Origin: Allodiplogaster sudhausi
Lineage: Eukaryota; Nematoda; Chromadorea; Rhabditida; Diplogasteridae
Assembly: GCA_945643635.1 (NCBI GenBank)
Contig: CALZFC010000042.1
Location: forward strand, 2,994,501 to 3,058,500
Length of the DNA stretch: 64,000 bases
Direction: 5' to 3'
The translations under genes were made by a program, and so were the position numbers. The notes under the pieces were generated by a model that saw nothing but the letters and a program-made list of their open reading frames with translations, was not told the DNA's origin and did not search any database. This document shows positions 61,601 through 64,000 of the stretch, piece after piece. Position 1 is the stretch's first letter. Every line of letters begins with the position of its first letter.

Positions 61601-64000
61601 TCTTGTTGGGAAGGTCATCCACAACGACGTCATCCTTCGACCACTTCACCACCGCCGATGGCTCTGCGTCAATCTTGCAGCGCAATTCCAAGCGAGAACC
61701 TGCACTCACAATCAGATATAGCGAATATTGTGCTTTAAGTTAATCGAGAATTTCTGCCTCTTACCTGCTTAAAAATTGCATAATTTCATAATTGATTTGC
61801 TCCAATGTTTTACAGTTTCCATCTCACAACACTTCCGACTGACCTTCCTGAAGGGTTTGCGAATGGAGAGGAGTCATGATCTTTGGTGCTCGTTCATTTG
61901 GCAGGGATGGCGACACGAGTTCATACGAATCTGATTCTGAATGTAAAATAATTTCAATACAAATTTACATAGATATGTATGTACAAACGAATTAATGAAT
62001 AATTTAATGTTACTTTCAAAATATGTATGCATCTCCGCCTCGCCTACCTCTTAATGACTAATGTTAATTCACTAGCATCTTAGACTATTACACACTCGGC
62101 AAAAGGCATAGTAAATAAGCTGTAAGAAAGAGAAGAATTTGGAAAGCCACTCTGGCATAGATTAGAAACAGAGAACTCACTCTCGCGAACACTCAGCATG
62201 GACTCGGATGACACTGAGCCCGTCGCGTTCTCGGCAACCACTCGCACTATACCAGACAGGGCGCAGTCTACTCTAGGAATGGTGAGAAGGCTCTCGTGGG
62301 TGGTGGAGTCAACGATGGCGTCAGCATTAGTTCCATCGACAGTCTTCTGGGCAAGATTCCAAGTGAAGGTACAGCTGGCTGAAGCCTTCTCGACTCCTAC
62401 TCCCACGACGAACTGCTCCCCTTCGTTCATCTCCACGGCTTCAGGCAACTCCTTGACCCATCGGGGCGCCTCAGGTTTCCTCTCCTTCGCCGAAGCGATC
62501 GCTGCGGGCACTCGGAGCACCGTTCCACTGCGGGCGACTCCGAACTGATTGCGAGCTTCTGCGATGACGACGGCATCTGCTGTCGGGGCAGACAAGAGAT
62601 GCAAAGAATGTCGCCCGTTTCCTTCATCGACCACCTTCACTTCCTGCTCCGCTCCAGTAATGCGCCTTCCATTGACGTGCCACGCGACCACAATTGGAGG
62701 CGCTCCATCAACTCGAACTCTCAAATTCCGAACCGCGTCCTGTCCTTGGAGCATAACTTCGGCGGGAAGAGTTTCGACAAAGGTTGGGGTGGTGTTTATC
62801 TTCTCAGCCGGTTTCGCTTCAACCGGAACTTGCACGATAACTTTAGATGAAGTTGAATCTTGTCCGAGATCGTTCGACGCAATTGCTTCATATCTTCCTG
62901 ATGCAGGAACGATGACTCGAGCAACGGACTGATTGATGGATTCTTCGAATGAGACATTGGCGCTCGGCTTCAACTCAAAGTTATTGTGTTTCCACGAGAA
63001 GGAAGCGGGTGGAATGGCATCGGCAGAGACGGAGAGAAGCAGAGGCTGGCCAAAGGGAACGCGGATCACTCCGGGCAGCTTCTCCACGATGCGCGGCCTC
63101 TGGGGCAAGTCTCTGCGGCCTTCACTGTAAGTCCGCTTGACGAGTCGGAAGATGGCCGGCTTGGCCGTCGTCGGCTGTCGGAGAGGGCCGTGGAATTCCT
63201 CCACGAAGCCATCCACTCGGACTTTGGTGACACTTGTGACGGAGCCAAGTTCATTCGTTGCAATGACTCGGTAGATGCCCTCGCCTGGTCGTAAGAAAGT
63301 GGCTCTGCTGGTGTTCCTGTCTGATTCTTCGATCAGAATGTGCTGGCCCGACTTAACTTCGAAGTTGTTGACGAACCACTGGAAGCTCGCTTCAGGAATT
63401 GCGTCAACATTGATGGTGAGTGAAAGTGACTCGTTTTCACGGACAAAGCAGCCGCCCTCTGGGAGACAAGACAATAGATTCGGAGGTCGAGGCAAGGAAG
63501 CGCCGCCGCTTGCCCTTCGGAAGGTGATGCGCGGAGTACCGTTTTCGGGTGGCACGCTGCGCACTGGCGTCGACTCCTCTTCAGTGACTGAAGAAGTCAT
63601 GGCGTTACCTTCTCTCCTTCTCACTGTCTCGAGTGAAGTTGTCGACGTGCCAAGTGAACTGGTTCGATCTGTCGGAATTGGACTGGTGATGGTGATGGCA
63701 TTCTGGATGAACTCGGGAAGTTCCCCTGAGAGTGGTCGCACACTCAGGCCCTCGCTGACATCCACAGTGAGAGTGGGAATGTTCTCTGGAGGTGGCTGAG
63801 AAGCTCTCTTCGACACGACTCGACAAGTCTGCTGGCTGCTGCCCACCTCATTCTGGGCTCTCACTGCGTAACGGCCCAGTTTGACCGGCGGCCGAACCAC
63901 GAGTGTCGATCGATTCCGCTCCTGGAGGATCGACACGCGCTCTGAGGGACGCAACTCGAATCCGTTGAGACTCCATGTGAATGACGCTGTCGGCAATGCA
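1..64000 (-). CDS. ttn-1: Titin/TTN-1-like giant muscle protein gene, partial (whole window, about 35 exons)
   Basis: One multi-exon gene spans the window on the minus strand, with both ends missing. Seen directly: about 15 Ig-fold segments split over small exons, a 4,992-bp linker exon, and a terminal exon of more than 43.6 kb made of a PEVK-like and then a K/E/D-rich array. Splice phases join cleanly through the chain of exons. Family knowledge: titin-class proteins form elastic sarcomere filaments and combine Ig domains with PEVK springs; C. elegans titins are described as carrying coiled-coil regions and unusual elastic repeats. Inference: this is the N-terminal and elastic part of a nematode TTN-1 orthologue. 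UNC-89/obscurin is less likely because no SH3-DH-PH block or KSP repeat is seen, although the missing ends could hide one. Fibronectin III and kinase domains are absent from the window. The symbol is by architecture, not by alignment. Confidence 0.72.
24383..43123 (-). repeat. Thirteen copies of a 96-residue YEFTGFDL module embedded in the PEVK array
   Basis: Copies lie at 24383-24670, 25826-26113, 27380-27667, 29156-29443, 32153-32440, 33356-33643, 36728-37015, 38228-38515, 39005-39292, 39782-40069, 40652-40939, 41429-41716 and 42836-43123. Each runs from ESLPTEQAIKPEQVQE through VAEKIAKTEAEVDLLFSKPH, LFSSIEVEVLVDSYEFTGFD and LKKNRQAPGKQEES to RKEEEKQ. The central 30 residues, rich in L, F, V and I, are nearly invariant. 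This is the only hydrophobic, potentially folding or binding element in the array. No known domain is recognised. Together with its flanks it substitutes for exactly three 37-residue units. Confidence 0.9.
39005..42190 (-). repeat. 1,647-bp tandem segmental duplication inside the PEVK array
   Basis: The segment around 39005-40545 recurs at an offset of 1,647 bp (around 40652-42190). Translations in every frame are identical between the copies, including rare variants such as AKQGNDKPVELMQ and KKKTDLAEEAV. Copies separate near 40545 and 42190. The offset equals 14 full units plus one short unit, so the frame is kept. Confidence 0.8.
43722..43863 (-). CDS. Exon 33b: strand-like acidic linker
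   Basis: Encodes AIIVADDDLAYVQIDMQVLC then EKEFVNAELEIDVDCRGQDA. No recognised domain; pattern similar to exon 27. The donor GTATGG and the next acceptor ATTTTTAG leave an 85-bp intron in phase 0 leading into the giant exon. Confidence 0.72.
43923..44069 (-). CDS. Exon 33a: Ig domain, D to G strands
   Basis: Encodes RYSVVSEDGISWLKIDCVSA, then QHDNAVFQCTAANAFGSAST. FQCTAANAFG is a canonical F-G hairpin, completing exons 31-32. The donor is either GTCCGT after 43927 or GTCAAA after 43923; only the latter keeps phase with the next exon. Confidence 0.78.
44373..44467 (-). CDS. Exon 32: Ig domain, B to C' strands
   Basis: Encodes VADSVVLKCKFVGQPLPVVT then WERDDHLVPLH. LKCK and GQPLPVVTWERD are canonical. 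Acceptor TTCTTCAG, donor GTACGT, 95 bp, phase 0 in and phase 2 out. It has no methionine but is unambiguous as an Ig exon. Confidence 0.84.
44494..44846. mobile_element. Second copy of the CCAAAATGGCCGA-ended element, with nested insertion
   Basis: The left end carries CCTCCAAAATGGCCGA at 44507 and the right end carries the inverted CGGCCATTTTGGCGG ending near 44835. Internal sequence next to the left end resembles the copy at 48567. The centre is occupied by a separate inverted-repeat element. It lies in the intron between exons 31 and 32. Confidence 0.6.
44611..44796. mobile_element. Small MITE with about 58-bp terminal inverted repeats
   Basis: The left repeat (44611-44669) contains TATATAACGGTGTAAT, AAAAAAACGG and GCGTTTTCGACCCGTTATGC. 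The right repeat (about 44737-44796) is its reverse complement with several substitutions. About 65 bp separate the arms. It appears nested within the element at 44494-44846. No coding capacity. Confidence 0.65.
44909..45004 (-). CDS. Exon 31: linker and start of last Ig before the arrays
   Basis: 32 codons: MDVSICSDSSLSSAAGQR then PHFITQLAPQLFVK. PHFITQLAPQ is a typical Ig A/A' strand. Acceptor ATATTCAG, donor GTTACC, phase 0 to 0. The following intron holds a transposon relic. Confidence 0.76.
45345..45409 (-). CDS. Exon 30: 65-bp micro-linker
   Basis: Encodes VAECGLELELEAVQAQADGE then GS. A stop codon immediately upstream in this frame and the need for phase 1 place the start at the TTTGAG acceptor. 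Donor GTAATG. This very short exon has no methionine; it is supported by open frame, donor consensus and exact phase on both sides. It could also be extended upstream in another frame, so support is moderate. Confidence 0.55.
45660..45805 (-). CDS. Exon 29: second half of Ig domain
   Basis: Encodes NISILCEDGVSILVVQSLTR, then QWNGILECAASNSSGSTRLQ. The E-strand (VSILVV) and the F-strand (GILECAASN) complete exon 28. The acceptor is TGTTTAG rather than the CAG 16 bp upstream, because only the former keeps frame. Donor GTTTGT, phase 1 out. Confidence 0.8.
45858..45970. repeat. CT-rich microsatellite, copy 1
   Basis: The tract lies in the intron just upstream of exon 29 and shares about 100 bp with 46505-46665. 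On the minus strand it gives a purine-rich tract rather than a polypyrimidine tract, so it does not serve as the branch/acceptor pyrimidine stretch of exon 29. Confidence 0.7.
46088..46289 (-). CDS. Exon 28: linker and first half of Ig domain
   Basis: Encodes EASTLDTLTSISNSSLLYSA, then PEFLHSLLPSYVLEEGAKAV and FKIVFKGVPLPKVVWYLNSN. PEFL, EGAKAVFKIV and GVPLPKVVWY define strands A to C of an I-set Ig; the B-strand cysteine is replaced by isoleucine. Donor GTAAGC, 202 bp, phase 1 in and phase 2 out. Confidence 0.82.
46344..46440 (-). CDS. Exon 27: short beta-pattern linker
   Basis: Encodes TVEEVRVVVDLRCRQQSETA, then HVFVSEALCEDDG. Acceptor CATGAG, donor GTAACA, 97 bp, phase 0 in and phase 1 out. 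It is similar in style to exon 33 (IDMQVLCEKEFVNAELEIDV), a recurring non-Ig strand-like segment between Ig domains. Confidence 0.72.
46505..46665. repeat. CT-rich microsatellite, copy 2 of a duplicated segment
   Basis: An intronic TCTCTC-rich tract begins with unique sequence CTACAATTGTCGAATGTCTC. The same unique start and the same irregular CT pattern occur at 45858-45970, so one is a copy of the other rather than an independent expansion. It lies in the intron before exon 27. Confidence 0.7.
46915..47052 (-). CDS. Exon 26: valine/glutamate linker
   Basis: 46 codons, phase 0 to 0. Encodes SGQEEPFIEQVVEQKVAVVD, then SSPLDALPNESIQQPAEATA and VLQIGK. The exon has no methionine but is open, flanked by TTTTGAG and GTTTGG, and phase-matched on both sides. 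Confidence 0.68.
47295..47530 (-). CDS. Exon 25: acidic/proline linker
   Basis: Encodes SPRMQESDGETEVTISLPES, then GDVSLAGEPDRAERGRSSSL and PEEPPTPTQEVDADLVVVLQ. Probably disordered. Acceptor TAAGCAG, donor GTTAGA, 236 bp, phase 1 in and phase 0 out. Confidence 0.74.
47648..47792 (-). CDS. Exon 24: Ig domain, second half
   Basis: Encodes ESNRFQVADSEDGLQHSLTI, then TNVELADSGEYSVLVDGITM and PVTRISVIG. DSGEYSVLVDG is the F-strand of the cysteine-lacking subtype also found in exons 21 and 22. Acceptor ATATTAG, donor GTGCGT, 145 bp, phase 0 in and phase 1 out. It completes exon 23 across an intron carrying two transposon relics. Confidence 0.78.
47872..48313. mobile_element. TA-flanked TIR element with G-rich subterminal repeats
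   Basis: The left end reads CCGTATTTTCTCTATTAGTG and the right end is its reverse complement with one change; TA flanks each side. Subterminal regions on both sides contain direct copies of CTATTATTTTTCAATACCC-like and GCGAGAGGGGG-like motifs. The middle is AT-rich without a transposase ORF. Probably a non-autonomous Tc1/mariner-superfamily relic; it lies in the intron between exons 23 and 24. Confidence 0.68.
48567..48967. mobile_element. Non-autonomous TIR transposon relic, pogo/Tc1-like ends
   Basis: About 400 bp with inverted ends: the left begins TACAGTAAAGTTCC and continues CTCCAAAATGGCCGAT; the right is the matching reverse complement with a few changes. It is flanked by TA. No ORF of note. 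The same family recurs at about 44494-44846. TIRs starting CAGTA beside a TA target resemble pogo/Tigger-like elements; the family assignment is inference. Confidence 0.65.
49034..49161 (-). CDS. Exon 23: Ig domain, first half
   Basis: Encodes GKRIEGGDLVLPADEETVVP, then LGASTTISCETDVELKKAIW. The B-strand cysteine (TISCE) and C-strand tryptophan (AIWEK) are present. Donor GTCGGG. The acceptor is the GAACGAG before 49161, chosen by phase; a nearer AAG is also possible. 128 bp. Confidence 0.65.
49162..49859 (-). other. Intron of about 700 bp with no recognised content
   Basis: AT-rich, with poly-T and poly-A runs. No inverted ends or open frame with family character are seen. A small unrecognised exon cannot be excluded because both bounding splice sites are weak. 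Confidence 0.5.
49860..50207 (-). CDS. Exon 22: Ig domain
   Basis: A 49-bp intron (50208-50256) precedes it. Encodes acidic ERIEEREVQVVASGTEESEE, then LVPPGCTATIACELEASEEQ, ELRWLRDDQPIDFF and DSAVYSVCIGGVQFRVAHLA. It belongs to the same Ig subtype as the two at the end of exon 21, with YSVxxGGVxxxVAxLxV in place of the YxCxA F-strand signature. The 3' end is uncertain: the GTGGCA donor after 49860 gives phase 1, as the next exon needs. Confidence 0.68.
50257..55248 (-). CDS. Exon 21: 4,992-bp linker exon with helical segment, SH3-ligand motifs and two Ig domains
   Basis: About 1,664 codons, acceptor ATTTTAG, donor GTCAGT, phase 1 in and phase 1 out. The first roughly 450 residues are acidic linker beginning VEEEDVHLLDMADPYATL. 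A long helix-forming segment lies near 53840-53030 (VERIAHQVEAELSLLSSEFA and ELHDLFVQINHEINTIKLF). Two proline motifs PPVAPPR followed by basic residues lie at 52793-52813 and 52748-52768, matching class II SH3 ligands (PxxPxR). A further roughly 600 residues of acidic, serine-rich linker precede two Ig segments near 50810-50560 (LGYTATITCELNSY, IEWYRGKELV) and 50530-50257 (RLVVWFKERRPL, GTFYAYLDDQMTSITLVVEG). Both Ig domains lack the F-strand cysteine. An in-frame 72-nt intron at 51502-51431 with a perfect GTAAGT donor is possible, so the true coding length may be slightly shorter. Confidence 0.8.
55249..55830 (-). other. Intron of 582 bp with no recognised content
   Basis: AT-rich with a short GA-rich patch (about 55420-55450). 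No ORF, repeat or transposon end is evident. Confidence 0.6.
55831..55970 (-). CDS. Exon 20: Ig domain, D to G strands
   Basis: Encodes DYTVVYEDGVCLLRIHEVLQ, then EDEGEYACEAANDAGRARTQ. The D-x-G-x-Y-x-C F-strand signature is intact and completes the Ig of exon 19. Acceptor CTTTCAG, donor GTCAGT, 140 bp, phase 2 in and phase 1 out. The phase match across the 1.35-kb intron shows that the exon-like fragment in the fold-back element is not needed. Confidence 0.86.
56106..57186. mobile_element. Fold-back element: 428-bp inverted repeats around a 224-bp spacer
   Basis: The left arm 56106-56533 is the near-perfect reverse complement of the right arm 56758-57186, with about ten to twenty scattered mismatches and small indels. 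The match stops sharply at both outer and inner ends. The spacer has no credible ORF. The element sits in the intron between exons 19 and 20. The arrangement is that of a non-autonomous fold-back or long-TIR transposon, or of a duplicated intron segment re-inserted in inverse orientation. The outer 40 bp of both arms look exon-like, with splice consensus. No target-site duplication is obvious. Confidence 0.75.
57325..57509 (-). CDS. Exon 19: Ig domain, A to C' strands
   Basis: After SAMCSVSESSSGTGFE it encodes MPKFMKALANMSGRVGEPAV, then FKCTVKGVPMPEVQWTVDG. The B-strand cysteine (FKC), GxPxPxVxW and DGDPVESDR are textbook I-set features. Donor GTACAT, phase 2 out. The fold-back element lies in the following intron. 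Confidence 0.86.
57565..57681 (-). CDS. Exon 18: linker before Ig
   Basis: 39 codons beginning SVEIVVALSTPLQEGQSVDS and ending ERTSSFSSGNDE. The donor GTCTGC is weak but joins in phase 0 to the next exon. No recognised domain. Confidence 0.6.
57754..57861 (-). CDS. Exon 17: short linker
   Basis: 36 codons, phase 0 to 0. Encodes ASTEDREQNVVAVFVEVEAS then CPDQVENVQVHSKFEE. The donor GTTAAG after 57754 and the acceptor TTGCAG before 57681 define a 72-nt intron whose length is a multiple of three. Without splicing it would add a cysteine-rich insert to the protein. Removal is preferred because the size fits neighbouring introns and the insert does not resemble the flanking linker. Confidence 0.6.
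57941..58099 (-). CDS. Exon 16: beta-pattern linker
   Basis: 53 codons, phase 0 to 0, acceptor CTTTAAG, donor GTAGTA. Encodes MSNVTVSLVRTGDVAHQELV, then IEYDSTVQDDADLAVKQLIF. Resembles exon 14 in its alternating hydrophobic pattern; function not recognised. Confidence 0.68.
58105..58202. repeat. TA/TATG microsatellite in intron
   Basis: About 98 bp of TATA, CATA and GTATG steps fill most of the intron between exons 15 and 16. Similar TATG/TACA tracts occur near 45520-45555, 47155-47200 and 47815-47870. No other function is apparent. Confidence 0.75.
58220..58393 (-). CDS. Exon 15: helical linker
   Basis: 58 codons, phase 0 to 0. Encodes VRRAAGLEEEEFAAPETTNT, then IVEILRPADQGEQIATVDEA and ARRHIPQLIQLASAANKLK. 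Helix-favouring composition; no recognised domain. The donor GTTCCA is followed by a TA-rich intron microsatellite. Confidence 0.7.
58568..58843 (-). CDS. Exon 14: mixed linker
   Basis: 92 codons, phase 0 to 0, acceptor GATTTTAG, donor GTTGGC. Begins IRRGNSDFEKVVTVMEAEQV and ends SQNFSHAMTWSLKK. The alternating hydrophobic pattern (VELLLHTND, YIDLEIILQK, HRIVILEGLSQ) suggests beta structure. It could be a degenerate Ig-like fold, but no cysteine or invariant tryptophan pattern is seen. Confidence 0.68.
58912..59043 (-). CDS. Exon 13: helical linker
   Basis: 44 codons, phase 0 to 0, acceptor TTCTCTTAG, donor GTCCTT. Encodes VKMLEQRLMSPTPESSPLEN then VNSLMSTVLGMKEGLKSEEE. Predicted helical on composition; no recognised domain. 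Confidence 0.7.
59092..59214 (-). CDS. Exon 12: S/T/Q-rich linker
   Basis: 41 codons encoding ALTTDANSQAFISEDVVATT then KSQLSSSQEQSISLITSYDE. An acceptor further upstream would put a stop in frame, so the AAG acceptor before 59214 is used. Donor GTTTAT. No recognised domain. Confidence 0.62.
59346..59462 (-). CDS. Exon 11: acidic linker
   Basis: 39 codons, phase 0 to 0, acceptor ATATCAG and donor GTTATT. Encodes ESEVAVEVADMERDVVGITD and a further S/T/E stretch ending PPTEDMQ. No recognised domain. It is the first of six consecutive exons whose lengths are multiples of three, which would permit exon skipping without frameshift. Confidence 0.68.
59463..59529 (-). other. Probable GC-AG intron
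   Basis: The donor is AAG followed by GCAAGT, otherwise a perfect donor consensus, and the acceptor is ATATCAG. The 67-bp intron joins exons 10 and 11 in phase 0. No GT donor nearby keeps the frame. Confidence 0.6.
59530..59926 (-). CDS. Exon 10: Ig D-G strands and a Q/P/T/E-rich linker; GC donor
   Basis: Begins SMSYKKNVTSLTLTSVDWQH, then AGTFYCHASNCHGTSVHSCK, completing the Ig of exon 9. A roughly 80-residue disordered linker rich in T, P, Q and E follows. No GT donor fits the end; AAG followed by GCAAGT gives a full-consensus GC-AG donor that keeps phase 0 into exon 11. 397 bp. Confidence 0.76.
60066..60194 (-). CDS. Exon 9: Ig domain, A' to C' strands
   Basis: Encodes FDSKYEEYSARKGEPLRMET, then RVRGNPIPFIEWYFGEEKIN. 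GNPxPxIxWY is the classic B-C loop and C-strand of muscle Ig domains. The usual B-strand cysteine is replaced (LRMET). Donor GTCAGT, 129 bp, phase 2 in and phase 2 out. Confidence 0.8.
60301..60490 (-). CDS. Exon 8: helical/acidic linker before Ig
   Basis: Encodes EYKLLVKVAESMATEMVAIV, a valine/alanine/aspartate stretch, then a run of glutamates (EQEEEEEETEEDDES) and FMTACESLAETGAPK. The final APK is the start of the next Ig. The donor GTTCGT after 60301 leaves phase 2 and joins exactly to the FDSKYEEYSARKGEP of exon 9. 190 bp. Confidence 0.72.
60537..60845 (-). CDS. Exon 7: Ig F-G strands, then a proline/glutamate linker
   Basis: Begins VFACRAESEFGMTESTCKL, which completes the Ig of exons 5-6. 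About 75 residues of low-complexity linker follow, rich in P, E, K and S, with segments such as EDTPPDLEDVVIVKVSETPP and EKPASPSPKPETPASEV. The linker is probably disordered. Acceptor TTTCCAG, donor GTCGTA, 309 bp, phase 1 in and phase 1 out. Confidence 0.78.
60899..61037 (-). CDS. Exon 6: Ig domain, C to E strands
   Basis: Encodes VSWWKDSVKVEASPNFEMH, then LSDGTLSLTIHSPSDEDYG. The C-strand WW and the E-F loop motif DEDYG are clear I-set features. Donor GTCATA falls inside the Y-G of the F strand, and the cysteine follows in exon 7. 139 bp, phase 0 in and phase 1 out. Confidence 0.8.
61136..61296 (-). CDS. Exon 5: alanine/acid-rich linker and start of next Ig
   Basis: Encodes an acidic helical linker (KEDLAEKAAAADSAMAREL, then NDDDVEVV) and the A-B strands of the next Ig, LPPKFIETLLVEPELDQ then CVHLVCK. 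The B-strand cysteine is present. Acceptor CTTGTAG, donor GTCATT, 161 bp, phase 1 in and phase 0 out. Confidence 0.78.
61393..61519 (-). CDS. Exon 4: Ig domain, D to G strands
   Basis: Encodes LPDGVCELVHPEVYTEHAG, then IYKCSASNPHGSAETAAYIA. The YxCxAxNxxG signature of the I-set F and G strands is intact, completing the disulphide pair with exon 3. Acceptor ATTTAG, donor GTATGA, 127 bp, phase 0 in and phase 1 out. Confidence 0.82.
61584..61699 (-). CDS. Exon 3: Ig domain, B to C' strands
   Basis: Encodes GSRLELRCKIDAEPSAVVKW followed by an acidic turn and NKKDLATA. The B-strand cysteine (LRCK) and C-strand tryptophan (VVKW) of an I-set Ig are present. Acceptor GTGCAG, donor GTAATT, 116 bp, phase 1 in and phase 0 out. 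It joins exons 2 and 4 into one domain. Confidence 0.8.
61844..61937 (-). CDS. Exon 2: linker and start of a canonical Ig domain
   Basis: Acceptor TACATTCAG and donor GTCAGT bound 94 bp, read from phase 0 to phase 1. It encodes a short linker ending APKIMTPLHSQTLQE, a typical A-strand start of an I-set Ig domain, which continues in the next two exons. The incoming phase decides the donor of the preceding exon. A reading in the other phase meets a stop after about ten codons. Confidence 0.7.
62170..64000 (-). CDS. Exon 1 of window: about five tandem I-set Ig domains (partial at 5' side)
   Basis: Open from the right edge to the donor. Ig segments begin near 64000 (partial), 63480, 63085, 62790 and 62480. 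Typical landmarks are FQWFVNNFEV, FSWKHNNFEL, VAWHVNGRRI and FTWNLAQ (C-strand tryptophan) and YRVIATNELGSV, YEAIASNDLGQD and VRVVAENATGSV (F-G strands). Linkers between the first domains are rich in S, T and P. Most of these domains lack the B- and F-strand cysteines, so they cannot form the usual buried disulphide. The donor is uncertain: GTGAGT at 62180 is the best consensus but gives phase 1, while the next exon needs phase 0. The GTTTCT donor after 62170 restores the frame and is used here. These are probably modular ligand-binding or spacer domains near the titin N-terminus. Confidence 0.78.

Noticed and set aside
62171..62180. GTGAGT at 62180 as the donor of the first exon
   Set aside because: Best consensus locally, but the resulting phase gives a stop within exon 2; the nearby GTTTCT donor keeps the frame. 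The possibility of an extra small exon remains.
43637..64000. A separate plus-strand gene among the Ig exons (for example frames at 49813-50752 and 63275-63799)
   Set aside because: They lie antisense to clear Ig-coding exons, lack their own splice or domain evidence, and follow the codon shadow of the minus strand.
1..64000. Fibronectin III, kinase, SH3 or DH-PH domains that would discriminate titin, twitchin and UNC-89
   Set aside because: I looked for WSPP, GxGxFG, HRDLK and SH3-type patterns on the coding strand and saw none; these parts, if present, lie outside the window.

Overview
This is a eukaryotic, intron-bearing window. It holds one protein-coding gene, read entirely on the minus strand, so its 5' side is at the right edge and its 3' side runs off the left edge. 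The product is a titin-type giant muscle protein. The order of parts (tandem immunoglobulin (Ig) domains, long low-complexity linkers, a PEVK-type elastic repeat, then a very long lysine/glutamate coil-like repeat) matches nematode titin (TTN-1) better than insect sallimus or UNC-89/obscurin. I infer an invertebrate, probably a nematode. Short introns of 46-150 bp, TATG/TACA microsatellites and small TA-flanked DNA transposons fit but do not prove this. No second gene, tRNA, rRNA or CRISPR array is supported.

Layout in the direction of transcription. At 64000-62170 one long exon encodes about five I-set Ig domains, several lacking the usual cysteines. At 61937-59530 nine small exons encode three more Ig domains and acidic linkers. 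At 59462-57565 eight small exons encode a non-Ig, largely helical or acidic linker. At 57509-55831 two exons encode an Ig domain; the intron between them contains a 1.08-kb inverted-repeat (fold-back) element. At 55248-50257 one 4,992-bp exon encodes about 1,300 residues of linker, including a helical segment and two SH3-ligand motifs, followed by two Ig domains. At 50207-43722 thirteen exons encode about four more Ig domains, with introns carrying small transposons and microsatellites. From 43636 to the left edge a single exon of at least 43.6 kb encodes the repeats.

The giant exon has two arrays. From 43522 to about 23931 a 37-residue unit rich in P, E, V and K is repeated over about 175 unit lengths. 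It is interrupted 13 times by a conserved 96-residue module containing YEFTGFDL, which replaces exactly three unit lengths. From about 23930 to 1 a 38-residue unit, built from 12-, 13- and 13-residue K/E/D-rich sub-repeats, runs for about 7,980 codons. This second array is open in several frames on both strands, so ORF length is not evidence there. I chose the KKK/EEE frame because it is continuous with the PEVK-type array and the spliced Ig exons. Five indels (near 18411, 12813, 8466-8482, 2481 and 456) move that frame. They are either assembly errors in the array or real lesions; if the first is real, translation would stop at 16727.

Exon boundaries were placed by eye from GT/AG signals (one GC/AG) and checked for phase across every junction. 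All junctions are phase-consistent with the boundaries given, but weakly supported ends are flagged. The true N-terminus, any fibronectin or kinase domains, and the C-terminus are outside the window.
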